Shown here: one piece after another, positions 44,899-55,067 of the stretch
How positions within the stretch are numbered: the first letter of the stretch is position 1
Layout: every line of letters begins with the position of its first letter
DNA from: Microthyrium microscopicum
Lineage: Eukaryota > Ascomycota > Dothideomycetes > Microthyriales > Microthyriaceae
Length of the DNA: 64,000 nucleotides
Assembly (NCBI GenBank): GCA_010405405.1
Contig: MU004235.1
Span: 2,178,426 to 2,242,425 of the forward strand
Direction: 5' to 3'
The notes under the pieces: generated by a model
Database searches by the model: none
Seen by the model: the letters and a program-made list of their open reading frames with translations, nothing else
Told to the model about the DNA's origin: nothing
Program-made: the position numbers and the translations under genes

Positions 44899-45960
44899 TT
44901 AGTCGACTTTCTTGTTGTCAAACCACAGCCAGTATTCAGGTACACAAAGACCTAATCGCCAAAAATAATCTCGATGAGCAAAGAAAAGTTGCCAGATCTT
45001 GAATCGAGTTGGAATGCCCCATCGGTGAGACGCAGAACTCGCTGTGCCTGCACTGCATGATGGGTCGTGGGATCCTGCGCAATGATATGCGTCCTCCAGC
45101 TCCGGGGGAAGTTCAGAATTGTTCAAGAAGATCTCACCACCATGTGGCATATAGCCCCACTCCTCCAAAGGAAGCAGTGGTATAGGGTCATTGACATGGG
45201 TGACGCGGCGAAAATTTGAAGGTTCATAGTCCGCAGCATTCGTGCCGTTCCGAGAGAGGTTGAAGCGTGCATCGACATAGTCGGCGAATGCTTGATTTCC
45301 TAATCTTGGTTCGCCAAATGTCGTTACGGTTGGATTATATCCACGTCCTACGAGATCAAGACCAGCCAATGCAGCAATTGCGCCCCCCAGTGAATGGCCT
45401 ACAAGCACTAGCTCGTATCCTGGATTCTCCTCCATACTGATCTGGACATCAGGCAAAATGACATCCTTTGTATTTTTCCAAGAAGAATGAAATCCCATAT
45501 GAACAAGGCAGTCCTCACACTTTGGCACCGTTGGTCCAGATTTGTTGCCCTCAGCGCCTGGATATGGTACATATTCTTGTGGAATGGTTGCTAGATCTGC
45601 AATAGTATTGGTGATGGAGTAAGTTCCCCTGAATGCGACAATGACCCGCTTAGCAGCTGGAGCATGAGACAAGGCAATATATCCACACGATTCTGAGAGC
45701 AGAATTCCAGTATTCCAGGTGGTGACCAGCTCAAAGCTATCAAAGTCTCCGCACCGGCTTGGACATTCGAACGGTTTTGAGATTCCTGGAGCAGGTGTAC
45801 CAACACAGTATGCAATGTCGACGATGCGAGCCAGCTCTTCAAGCTCGGTGAAGAGCGATTTTGATACGGTCAATTTGGGATTATCATTATGATTATGGAT
45901 CTGAAGCGGCGCTTGGAGGGCGGCAGCAAGGGTTGCGCAAAGGGCGATTGCGAGTTTCAT
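44899..45960 (-). CDS. Secreted class 3 lipase
   Basis: One exon of 353 residues. A signal peptide (1-16) leads into an alpha/beta-hydrolase. The nucleophile elbow GHSLGG places Ser190; Asp258 (HVNDPIPLLP) and His329 (AHRDYF) complete the triad. VIVAFRGTYS holds the oxyanion region and FGEPRLGN is also conserved. Six or more cysteines suggest disulfides, including CPSRC and CEDC. The family hydrolyses triacylglycerols or feruloyl/acyl esters outside the cell. The C-terminus (LGLCVPEYWLWF) is an unusual aromatic tail. No intron is needed, and the minus-strand start has a good signal peptide. Confidence 0.93.
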   Translation of the reverse strand: MKLAIALCATLAAALQAPLQIHNHNDNPKLTVSKSLFTELEELARIVDIAYCVGTPAPGISKPFECPSRCGDFDSFELVTTWNTGILLSESCGYIALSHAPAAKRVIVAFRGTYSITNTIADLATIPQEYVPYPGAEGNKSGPTVPKCEDCLVHMGFHSSWKNTKDVILPDVQISMEENPGYELVLVGHSLGGAIAALAGLDLVGRGYNPTVTTFGEPRLGNQAFADYVDARFNLSRNGTNAADYEPSNFRRVTHVNDPIPLLPLEEWGYMPHGGEIFLNNSELPPELEDAYHCAGSHDPSCSAGTASSASHRWGIPTRFKIWQLFFAHRDYFWRLGLCVPEYWLWFDNKKVD

Positions 45961-46273
45961 TGTAGGAAGATGGTCATGTTAGCATGACAAAGTTGCGGAT
46001 AGAAACATGAAGTATTATTTATTGGTACAATGGAGTAACAAGGAGTATGATAGTAGAAGAGAGGAAAGGAGAAAGGTTGGCAGCGGTAAGGTAAGTATCA
46101 TGACCAGATGTGTGACGGTCACGCGCCAAACAGCGGCATCACCATCTCCAGCTGCATCGTGAGTCTGTGGCTAGGCTGTGGCTCACGAGTGGCTAGTGAG
46201 CCGCGTGGCCAAAGCGTGTTGTTGGCTCCTGCCAAAACACGAAAACAAAGGAAAGAGTGCCCGGCAGTGGTTC
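45961..46273. other. Intergenic, lipase promoter
   Basis: No gene recognised up to the MITE. Confidence 0.5.
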
Positions 46274-46311
46274 TACCGTTTTTACCCTTTCAGTTGGGCC
46301 ACGGTAGCGCG
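46274..46311 (+). repeat. Left inverted repeat of MITE copy 2
   Basis: Thirty-eight bases; exact reverse complement of 46387-46424. Confidence 0.95.
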
Positions 46312-46386
46312 CTTTTTCTTGCTGGTGGCGCTCTGAACTTAGGCAGTGACTCGCTATCGCTCACGGGCAAACCTCGCCTAAAAAAC

Positions 46387-46424
46387 CGCGCTACCGTGGC
46401 CCAACTGAAAGGGTAAAAACGGTA
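46387..46424 (-). repeat. Right inverted repeat of MITE copy 2
   Basis: Exact reverse complement of 46274-46311, ending AAAAACGGTA. Confidence 0.95.
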
Positions 46425-46827
46425 ATCTTGGCGGTGACGTCGTGCGCTTGGCTGCCAAGCAGGGATGTCGCCCTGAGAATCTCTCAGTCGCTCCTTCTCT
46501 TTGGTTGGTTTGCAGACACTTGGGGCAATTCCCGCTGTCTTCCGCTGAAGATCATGTCTGGCAATAATCCCATCAGCCATTCTTCCGCTCTCGAAACTCG
46601 CATGACAAGAACAACATAAGCGTCATCTAACTCTTGGCTGTCACTTCACCTTCCCATCTCAACTTATCGTCTCAACTCGGCGCCCGTCCTAATTCCCCAT
46701 CATGACATGAGTCAATCGCCTGCTGATACACTCTAAGCGTCAACCGACACCAGGACGACCCCCAACCGTTCATCAATGACCACCTCTTGAATTTACCTCA
46801 ACAACCTCTCCTACACGATCCGTTATC
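46425..46827. promoter_or_regulatory. Promoter and leader of the membrane-protein gene
   Basis: CT-rich leader close to the ATG; the MITE forms its upstream edge. No specific site recognised. Confidence 0.4.
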
Positions 46828-48025
46828 ATGTCTCCTTTCAAGCGCAGCCAGAGTGCTCTCGAGCGCGCCGACCACAAGGCCATTGAGAAGGCAAAGGCCA
46901 AACAAGAGCAGGAGCAAATGAAAGAAATGATTGCGAAAAACCCCAACGCTCGATTTCCTGCCACTCAAGTCTTTTACGCCGACCCTTCATTTCCCGAACC
47001 TCCACCGCTCAATTATACTCTAAAGACGAGATACAAGGCACTACTTATTTTCTGGGGATTGGTGTTCATAGACTGCATTGTTACGCCGCTGGTGTTATAC
47101 TTTTGTTTATGGTACAAGACGTCGCTATCACCCAACGCTGGTAAAGAAGATCATACATCTCGATTACATGGAAACTAACGCGGTCACTAGTCTTCAGCAT
47201 AAGTACAGGTGCATTAGGAAGTGTATCGATCGCTGAATATTTCCTTCGCTTCTGGAGACTATGGAAAAAACAATCAAACTGTCGGGTCATAGGAGCCAGA
47301 AGATACTACGTATGATTTCCTATCATATCTTTGATCTCAACATTAACTGTTCATTTTTATAGCTCGACTTTTTCCACTGGAATCTATCAGTTGCCTGGGT
47401 AGCCGTGATGGCCGAACTCATCGTGTAAGCGCCTGGTCAACAACCATCTGCTCATCCAATGCTGACACACCATGCAGTGGTACAATTCCGAAGAACCCGC
47501 CCATCCGATTATTGGCCATGCCAGTTCCCAGCATGGTCTTTGCATTTGGCATACAAATGCTTATTATCGATATTATGCGCTACTTCAACATTCGTGCCCC
47601 AATGCGCATTTCTTCACTTCCCCGTGGTGCACCACTTCGACCTGGTATCTACAGCATCATTGAAGATGTATGTGCCGTCGACGGTAGTGGAGGCACCGAA
47701 TTTCGCCAGCGTCTTAACATGCGTTTCATGACGAGCCATTATTTCCGCCGCATGCTGCATCGATTGACGCTGTTTTGGGCTTTTGGTGCTCTGGCTATCG
47801 CATCTGGGACTACCGCGATTATCTTTACAACAGACAGGAATACTGCATACGTGGTAAGTTGCATTAGATTCTTGTTTATTTATGTTCTTACTAATGAATT
47901 TCCAGTGCGGATGGACAGTTCCATTTGGATGGGGCGCAGTATGGGCAATCATCACCACATGGTATGTCAAGAAGAGTCTGAAGAAAGAGCGCGAAGTCTG
48001 GACTGCAGAGCGCGCAAAGGCATGA
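46828..48025 (+). CDS. Hypothetical multi-pass membrane protein
   Basis: Five exons (46828-47140, 47191-47309, 47363-47424, 47478-47853, 47906-48025) give 329 residues; introns are 50-53 nt with GT-AG ends. The N-terminus is a charged Lys/Glu/Gln helix (about 10-37), then a Pro-rich lead (FPEPPPLNYTLKTRYKALL). Hydrophobic helices follow at about 70-95 and 105-120, then around LSVAWVAVMAELIVG, MPVPSMVFAFGIQMLIIDI, LTLFWAFGALAIASGTTAIIF and a last one at WTVPFGWGAVWAIITTW, ending in a basic KKSLKKERE tail. The gene looks conserved and real, but I know no function. A Ser-Leu-Pro-Arg-Gly-rich loop (ISSLPRGAPLRPGIYSIIED) faces one side. Confidence 0.85.
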
Positions 48026-48712
48026 TTTTGGTATTTGAGCGTTTAATCAGTAACGATAAATGATAGTTTTAATCTATTTCTTCAGTTGTAGCATCGCCAC
48101 CATTGTTGGCTCACAATGTTTAAATATATCATCATCCACATACCCATCTCTGCGATTTTGGCTCAAGTGCGGGTTTGACTTGCATGGCAATACTATGGTA
48201 GTAATGGAGGACCCCTGAGCCAAACCACTACTTTGGGATTGACTGAGGCTGAAATGTTCCGCAATGTTGACGATGCCTTGTGGTTTAGCATTCCTGATGT
48301 TTGGTACTTAACCACGCTAGCCACGCAATGCAAGATGCGCTAGAATCTGTCTTTGGTACATATCTCATGATTTCGGTCCCGAACCTTTGTTGTTGCAAAT
48401 GGTGCTCCCAGACCACCACTGGTGAACGACAAAAGAGTCTGCAGTGTATACATTTGAGAAGTCAAGATCAAGTATTTATTGATTCATGACGGCTTTTTCA
48501 TGATGTTGTCAAGAATGAAGGTGAGATTCAACATCAAAAATGATGGAATTCATTATTTTGGCGTAGTAAGGCTGCAGTGATTGTTTTTCTTTGCCATGTT
48601 TTAGTATCCCAATATAGGTCGGCAAAACACATGGCGAGGTCCCATCAGCCTTATTGGCTCGCAGACGCTACGCTCTTTCATCGAATGCTTTATTTGCTAT
48701 GAAGCATATTTA
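48026..48712. other. Intergenic left of the Mutator-like element
   Basis: No gene recognised. The last nine bases (48704-48712, GCATATTTA) are the left target-site duplication of the element that follows. Confidence 0.6.
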
Positions 48713-49475
48713 GAGTGTTTCTAAAATCCCCTAGTGGATCTTCTAAAATCCCCCCTAAGATCTACTAAAATCCCCCTCGAGTAAATGTGCTGAGGACTAA
48801 TCCTAAATAGGAAATAAATATAGAACCTTAGGTGTTGATCTACAGGTGACAGGTCACAATAAAGCGCAAAATATCAAAGTTTTTACTATGGATAAAGCCT
48901 ACGGGACTAGTTTAGTAGATCAACTCTCACAACCCCGTTTTTACGCCCATAACTCGCCTTTGAAGAGATCTGGCTCTTCCGTATCCTATTACCGTTTTTT
49001 TGTTCTCCTGTAGCTATTCCTTGTCCTATCTTCACCTTGTTTTTGGTGTAGTTGCTGATGATTACGTACGTCGACCTGTAGGTCTGAAGGGAGGAGGTTG
49101 TTGTTATTGTTGTTGTTGTTATTATTGTTATTGTTGTTGTTGTTGTTGTTCTTTACGTGGTCTTCCTTGCTTCTTTTAAGGAGGAACTGGTGTTGTAGTA
49201 GCTAGTTGTTTACGTAGTCTTCCTCGCTTTGGTCACTAGTAGAGGTAGAATTGGTAGTGTGGTAGTTAAAGTAATACTAAGTATAATATGGTATTGCCCT
49301 AGTATATTCTAAGTTAGATTTATCTACTTTAGGCTAGATTAGTACAAAAATGATAAGAGCTCCCTATTTAGGGTTAGCGCACGCTAGGGCTTCTCTAGCC
49401 AAAATCCTTAAGGGGGATTTTAGGAGATATTAAGGGGGGTTTTAGAAGATCCACGGGGGGATTTTAGAAACACTC
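48713..49475. mobile_element. Non-autonomous Mutator-like element (MULE-MITE) with 9-bp target duplication
   Basis: A 763-bp element begins GAGTGTTTCTAAAATCCCC and ends with its reverse complement. Terminal repeats of 65 bp (48713-48777 and 49411-49475) match at about 59 positions. The direct duplication GCATATTTA flanks it exactly (48704-48712 and 49476-49484); nine bases fits Mutator-like transposition. Each terminal repeat contains the core CTAAAATCCCC three times, about 21-23 bp apart, possible transposase-binding sites. No transposase frame lies inside, so movement would need a helper. The interior is TTG-rich and has a worn internal duplication. Confidence 0.88.
49097..49151. repeat. 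TTG/ATT trinucleotide microsatellite
   Basis: About 18 near-perfect TTG or ATT triplets within the Mutator-like element. Confidence 0.9.
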
Positions 49476-50600
49476 GCATATTTATATTCAAGGAATTTAT
49501 CGATTATGATGAGAAGTATAGCACTTAAGGCTTAAAAGCGTTGCTGGTAGCCATCAGAGTTGATGGAAGAACGCTATTCGTTTTGCCATGCCGTTGTATT
49601 GATATCTGGCAGCTCAAAAGTCCAGAAATATTCTACAAAAATGCTCGCAGTTGGTCAGAGGCCCATGATGAGGTCCATTTTACTTGGAAAGGCTGAGCAG
49701 AGCGAGCTCTAGCAGCGCTGAGATGATGCAAGTAGCCCGTTCGTCTGGCTTTTCGACCTTCTTTTTGCTCCTTCCTGTTCTAAGACTTGAAGGAAAGAAG
49801 TGCTCTTGCCATTTTTATAGGGTTTGAAACTCGACTAGACTGCTCTTACTAGATTCAGTATGGGCTCATAAGCTCTTTCCAACTTCATGTCGACTTCCGT
49901 GGCAACCACGAGAAGCCACGAGGAAATTATCAATATTCGTTTTGCTGGGACACCCAACTTTACATGTTATGATTGTTCAACTGGTATCATTCTACTCATA
50001 TTGGACTCCAGCTTCTTCAGGGCCATTGAACCAAGCAAGTACTTGACTTTTCACATCCTCCCCAGTAACTTTTCAGTTGTTTGATAAGTCAACTCTGGGA
50101 CGATACTTTTGAGATTTAGTACATTGCCCAACCATTTTGGTCTTCCCATACACAGTTAGACTCCTCCTGTTCTGGGTTGAATCTTCACGAGCAAGCCTTG
50201 TTGGTCTTCACCCATCCTGCACCCAGACTCTACTCACCCTTTTTGGACTCGAGCCTCAGACCTTGATTCCAGCACTTCCTTCCTCTCTTGAATCTCCCCG
50301 CGCACTAAGGAAACTCGGTGGTATTTAACCTCGCCGACCCTCTTCCTCCCTCTCCTCTTCCTCTTCATCCACAACACTCTCAAGGATTCTCTCACCCAAG
50401 CTACCTCTACTTGGACTCTCTTCTTCTACCACTACTACACTACACACCAAAGGTATGCCATATTCTAATCAGACAATGTCTTCTCAAGCCATAGCCACAT
50501 GTTTGGGCTAGAGTGGTCTAGAGTTTTGCCACCCTCAAATGCTGAAAGCTGCCTCAGACATTGACTGACTCCATTTGTAGACCAACCGTCAACCGCTATC
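49476..50600. other. Intergenic and leader of the next gene
   Basis: The first nine bases are the right target-site duplication of the Mutator-like element. The last 250 bases are strongly pyrimidine-rich (CTTCCTCCCTCTCC), typical of a fungal core promoter and leader. No other gene recognised. Confidence 0.6.
50453..50580 (+). other. Likely 5' UTR intron of the nuclear-protein gene
   Basis: A GTATGC donor follows AAAG at 50451-50452. A GACTGAC branch and TTTGTAG acceptor end at 50580, 20 bases before the ATG. The mature leader would be the CT/CA-rich sequence before 50453. Inference from splice signals. Confidence 0.55.
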
Positions 50601-51433
50601 ATGCCTGTTCGTTGGACCCCCGAGCTCGACCAAGTGGTAACTATCTACCTCCCAGCCATTTCTTCTTCACTAAAGATTCCCAGCTCTTCATCAAGTACCT
50701 CGAGTCTCATTCGCCAACTATCAACTACGACGCCATCATCGAAATCTGGCGTAAGTACCTTCCCACCCCAAACTGTCACTCATCTTCCCCATTCACTAAC
50801 ATTTCCTCATAGCGAAAAACCTGACCCAGCCTACCAAAAAGGCCTTGACCGAGCACATCAGCAAGATCCGAAAAGACGTCAAGAAGACCATTGGTGAAAA
50901 CGGTAATGTCGTTGCCTCTCCAGCCGTCGCTAAGCCACGTGCTCCTCGCAAGTCTGGTGGTGCCAAAGCCACTCCCAAGCGTGCTGCTCCTGCCAAGAAG
51001 CGCAAAGCCGATGACTCCGACGATTCTGAGGACGATGACATGAGCAGCCTGCCAACTACTCAACCATCTCCTTCTCCTGAGAAGAAACTGAAGTCCACAC
51101 CTAAGCGCTCTGCTACTATCAAGGCTGCCGACAAGTGGGCGTCTGCCATCAAGGTAAGTGGCTGTCACCAGAGTTCATGGCAAACAAGTCATTTCACGGG
51201 AAATTAGCACTAACGCATAGCAGGGCGAATCTGATAGCGACACAAAGGACTACAAGGAGCCCGAAGCCGTTGGCACCGTCGACGACACTCCAATGGGCGA
51301 TGGAATGCCCGTCGTGACTGACTCCGGCAGCGAGTATCACGATGCCAACGACGTCTCGGACAGCATTCACCGTCTTCCACCAGACCCACTCACCTTCAGC
51401 ATCTTCGGCCACCCTCCCAATACCGATATCTAA
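50601..51433 (+). CDS. Basic/acidic nuclear protein with a small helical N-terminal domain
   Basis: Four exons (50601-50636, 50684-50750, 50813-51153, 51224-51433) encode about 217 residues. The N-terminal 55 residues, MPVRWTPELDQV then LFIKYLESHSPTINYDAIIEIW, form a compact helical motif resembling Myb/SANT-like "WT.E.D..L" modules found in small fungal nuclear proteins. The middle is Ala/Lys/Pro-rich (KPRAPRKSGG, TPKRAAPAKKRKADD), a histone-H1-like basic stretch with nuclear localisation signals. An acidic cluster (DDSDDSEDDD) and an acidic tail follow. A role in chromatin is inference. The last intron ends TAGCAG, a NAGNAG acceptor that would add or drop one Gln. Confidence 0.8.
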
Positions 51434-52754
51434 GTGCTTCTTCTGTCTGCTTGCCCATGCTGTTCCTCTCCGACTGTTATTGATGATTCCCGGTTCTGAT
51501 GGTTCTTGGTAATAAGGATTCTGGGTTGTTCCATGCTCATATGGGTGAGCACGAGAATGGCTATTACTTGTTCATGTGTTTGCGGGTTGGCTGACAAAGG
51601 TTGTTGCGTAGGAGTTGGGAACTGGATATCGGTGCATGGGTCTTTTGTCTTCGTGCTTTTCTCCATAAAAGCTTCTGGCTGTTTGTCTTTCTGTATGAGC
51701 TGGTCCATGATTGCCGATTTTGGCAGTGGGTAATAGGACAAGTGCGATAGCTCCTTGATGTTCGGATGACTACTCTACAAAGTCTCCGCAGTTGAATCAC
51801 TTTGCTTTGAATGAAAACTCCAAAAAAAAAGACGCTTCCATAGAACTGTGAATGATTGAATATCTCTCATTGCCGTTCAATGTCCTAGCTCTTGATTCGC
51901 TTCCATTGATGACACAATTGATACCTTCTTGATATTCCAGACGTACCAAAATGAGAGATTATATCAAAAAAGCATTGGTTCCATTCAATACCAAGCTCTC
52001 CAACACTTTGCCCAACATTAGTCAAATTGTCAAAGAAAGTCGAAGTTAACAAACTCTCCACTCAAAAATCCGACGTCTCCATCAGGTCCCACCAAAAAAG
52101 GCGGCTCAAGTCAAATCTCATTACCACACTAGCGCAGGTCCCACAAGCGCCGCATCCAACGCCCAAACCACCATCAGACGAATCATAACCCTCCCATAAC
52201 ACACATTTTGCAACCCACCCCCAACTCGGGGCCATCTGGCAGCTCGTGCAGCACAAAAACACTGACTTCTGGAAGCTTTTGGCTTGGCCCCCTTTGCAAC
52301 CGATTGGTCATTCAAATGCCAGCCAAGCAGGCCCGTGTTAAAAGGAGAAGTGCTCAGATTTGCCGCGTAGCACGACTAACGACTAACAAGATGATTTGCT
52401 GGCGTGAAACGGCTTTTGCAGGCGTACTGCAAAATGATTCTAGCCAGCCAATTGCTGAAAAAATCAAAAGAAGGCGCGAGTGGTTGTGGACGGTTGCACT
52501 GTGTTTGATGAACAAGCCCAGCAGCCAAAAACCCAACACAGCCCGTATATATGCCTAGCAGATCTCCCAGCGCGCCTTAACTTCTTCTCTCCCTCCCATC
52601 TACATACTTTTAATACACACTTTCATTCAGTCGCTCATTAAAACCAGTTGCTAAATCCAACTACCCACGCTCATTTTCAGCACAAAAACGCAAATCCTCA
52701 AATCCACCACCTCAAAAAACCACATAACAACCCCTTTTTAAATCAACAAACAAG
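51434..52754. other. Intergenic, no gene recognised
   Basis: Only short frames without family features. A TATATATG element near 52545 lies about 200 bp before the next ATG and the sequence between is CA-rich leader. Confidence 0.5.
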
Positions 52755-53069
52755 ATGTCTGCTTCAAAGGTTCTTTCCACCTCTCTCGTCACGGCCACGG
52801 CCACCGTCATCATGAACGGAACTGCTACCCTCGGCATCAACGGCACTGCGGCTACCAGCGCACCCAAGCTCAACAGCACCATCGTGAGCTCGCTCTCACT
52901 CACCGCCAAGCCAACCGCCAGCCTTACATCCACCAAGGCGCCAGGAGCAACCGCAACTGCTGCTGGATCCGGAGCTGAGGCACTCATCTTCTCGTCCGGA
53001 CCAGTCAGTATCAAGGGTGTGATGATGGTGTTGCTTGGACTTGTAGCTGTTGGCTTCACTGGTCTATAA
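52755..53069 (+). CDS. Small Ser/Thr/Ala-rich GPI-type surface protein
   Basis: One exon of 104 residues. The sequence is almost entirely Ser, Thr, Ala and Val with three N-glycosylation sequons (NGT, NGT, NST). It ends in a hydrophobic C-terminus (VSIKGVMMVLLGLVAVGFTGL) after a small-residue region (GSGAEAL), as expected for GPI anchoring. The N-terminus is not a strong classical signal peptide, which is odd for such a protein. Its highly biased codons and strong TATA-like upstream region suggest high expression, but no function can be stated. Confidence 0.65.
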   Translation: MSASKVLSTSLVTATATVIMNGTATLGINGTAATSAPKLNSTIVSSLSLTAKPTASLTSTKAPGATATAAGSGAEALIFSSGPVSIKGVMMVLLGLVAVGFTGL

Positions 53070-53344
53070 ATCGCCATCAGAAGAATTGGAGAAAGGGGAT
53101 ATGTCGACAATGTTGGGAATAGCCACCGAATTGCTTGTCGTGGACTTGATGTATCTCGCAGAATATCTGAAATGACAAGATTGGTTTCTGCCTTTCTGAC
53201 AAAACACCATTGGAGTTTGAAAAGTTCGTTTTAATACCCAGTAGATTCGCAGTGCTGAAGAAGCATATATTATATAATGTATTCGCTATATCACTTCACC
53301 TGCTCAAGGCCAGACGTCCCTCGAACCTACCAACAAGTTGAGTA

Positions 53345-54521
53345 TCAGACACTACCTCTTCCAAACCCCAGATCCTCCCTTTCCCACCACTCATCGAACG
53401 CCCTCTCCGTCGCCATTTCGTCAATCGCTTCCTTCTGGTCCCTCGCCTCATCCTGTGCCTCCCAGCGCGCCCTCTTAATTCTTTCTTTCAACCGTCTAGC
53501 TTCATTCTCAAACTTATACCCACCACCAACCTCTGCACTCATCTCTTGCTTCAACAAGACACTGCCCAACGCCTCATTCTCCGCTACCCAGTAAAGCTCC
53601 ACACACTCCCTAATCTCATAACAATCCCGCACCGGATATCCCCACACCTTCTCCATCAACTCCTTTACATCCCTCTTCCACAGCTCAGTAACGACACCAC
53701 CTGCTAACGAATCATACATACGCGCAAGCGCCAGATTCCGCAGGGATGGAATATCCCATTTTGAAGCAAGCATATAGAGCTCTACATGTATCCTGAAAAC
53801 CTCAACATACGACCCATCCTCGCCATTCAATGTGTCCCCCTCTTCGCTTTTATTCTCACTTTTTTCGCGGGATCACCGCGTATGTGCCCATCGTACTTTT
53901 GCACTAGGAACACCAGATCGTCCTTCAAATCTACGTCTGAACTCTAGAAATTGTCTGCGTAGTATGGAGTAAGAGCTTGGGGTTTCGGGATTGAGCGGAT
54001 ATATGCGTGGGCCGATGTGTAGGCTTTGAGACGGGTTGGGGGATATATGGTGTTTGTAGAAGAGATTACGCATTTGGTGCCGTTCTATTGGTATACGTAC
54101 TGCTTCAGCTCCGGTTTTAGGGGTGGACTGGGCTCTTTGCGTCTCAGTGGCTACGGGAGATGGTGGGATATGAGTTGGCTGTGGAGAAGTATATATCCCC
54201 GTATAGAAAAACGTGCTTAGAAGGGCGAAGACATCGGGAGATATCTCTGGAAACGATGTGGTACTATTGTTTGCGATCAGGCCTGAGAGCATGGGCGAGT
54301 GATGAAAGATTATTGACTGATGGATGGGAAATGGTGTTGCGGATGGGCCGACTTCGAATGTATGTGTTGGAGATGAGAGGGCACTGGTAGACTGTCAGAC
54401 TTGAATAATAGGTCAGTGATGGAGAAATGGGTACGTACGTTTCCCAGTCTAGGTTGGCAATTGGGGATGGATGTGGTTCTGGCTCTACAGGAATGTCGTT
54501 GACGACTTGGATAACAGCCAT
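53345..54521 (-). CDS. BTB/POZ domain protein
   Basis: Four exons (54521-54435, 54391-54101, 53943-53860, 53800-53345) encode 305 residues. The BTB core is split by introns: HTFEVGPSATPFPIHQSIIFHHSPML, then PDVFALLSTFFYTGIY. DLKDDLVFLVQKYDG then leads to HVELYMLASKWDIPSLRNLALARMYD. Fungal BTB proteins of this layout often act as dimerising adaptors for cullin-3 or remain uncharacterised. Intron 2 is 157 nt and needs a GTACGT donor. Intron 3 (59 nt) has a weak GAG acceptor; retention there would change frame. Splicing is the uncertain part, not the family. The C-terminal half is Arg/Glu-rich and helical. Confidence 0.75.
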
Positions 54522-55067
54522 TGTTAATTGCTTTGATATATGGTTTAGGGTGGAGGCATGAAATTGTAGGATCATCTCAATACCAATTGTTGTGGGAGTC
54601 TGGAAAAAGATGTTTTATAGCATGTAAACGCTGTTAGTGAATGATATGTTTTTTCTGTTTGCTTTCTTCGTTACTGCTTGATTTTGGCAGTATTCGCCAG
54701 GGACTACAAGTTAAGATGTCCATGTAATGAACGATCAGAATACTATTCACCAAGGATTAATAGAATGAAGACTAAACTTTCACAATCACAGATGACAACA
54801 AGGTGTTTGTTAAAAATGATAGGCAGAGCCACATCATAACTTCATTGATCAATCCCCAATGATCAACTAAACTAATCTACCACTCTCGTTAATCACCAAC
54901 GACAAGCACATCTCCTCGTCTAACAAGTAAAGCAGCTGTATTGAGAAATGCCAAAATCAGGAGCACGAATGATACAATGTTGCCGCTCTTGGGTATTTTG
55001 CAATGTTCAATCAATCAATCATAATCGCACTGTTCTTCTCGATCAGTCAATATATCTCGGGCCAGCA
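54522..55067. other. Intergenic between BTB and EAF1 genes
   Basis: AT-rich. Nothing recognised. Confidence 0.5.

Larger units (their letters stand above)
46274..46424. mobile_element. Foldback MITE copy 2 (TA target, 38-bp perfect terminal inverted repeats)
   Basis: The 151-bp element has perfect inverted repeats at 46274-46311 and 46387-46424, beginning TACCGTTTTTACCC and ending TAGCGCG inside, with TA at both outer ends. Its reverse-complemented 75-bp centre aligns with that of the copy at 12538-12687 (shared CGAGGTTT, ATAG.GAG, CCTAA.T, GCAA). Arms match copy 1 at 25 of 38 positions. It lies about 400 bp upstream of the gene at 46828. Confidence 0.9.
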
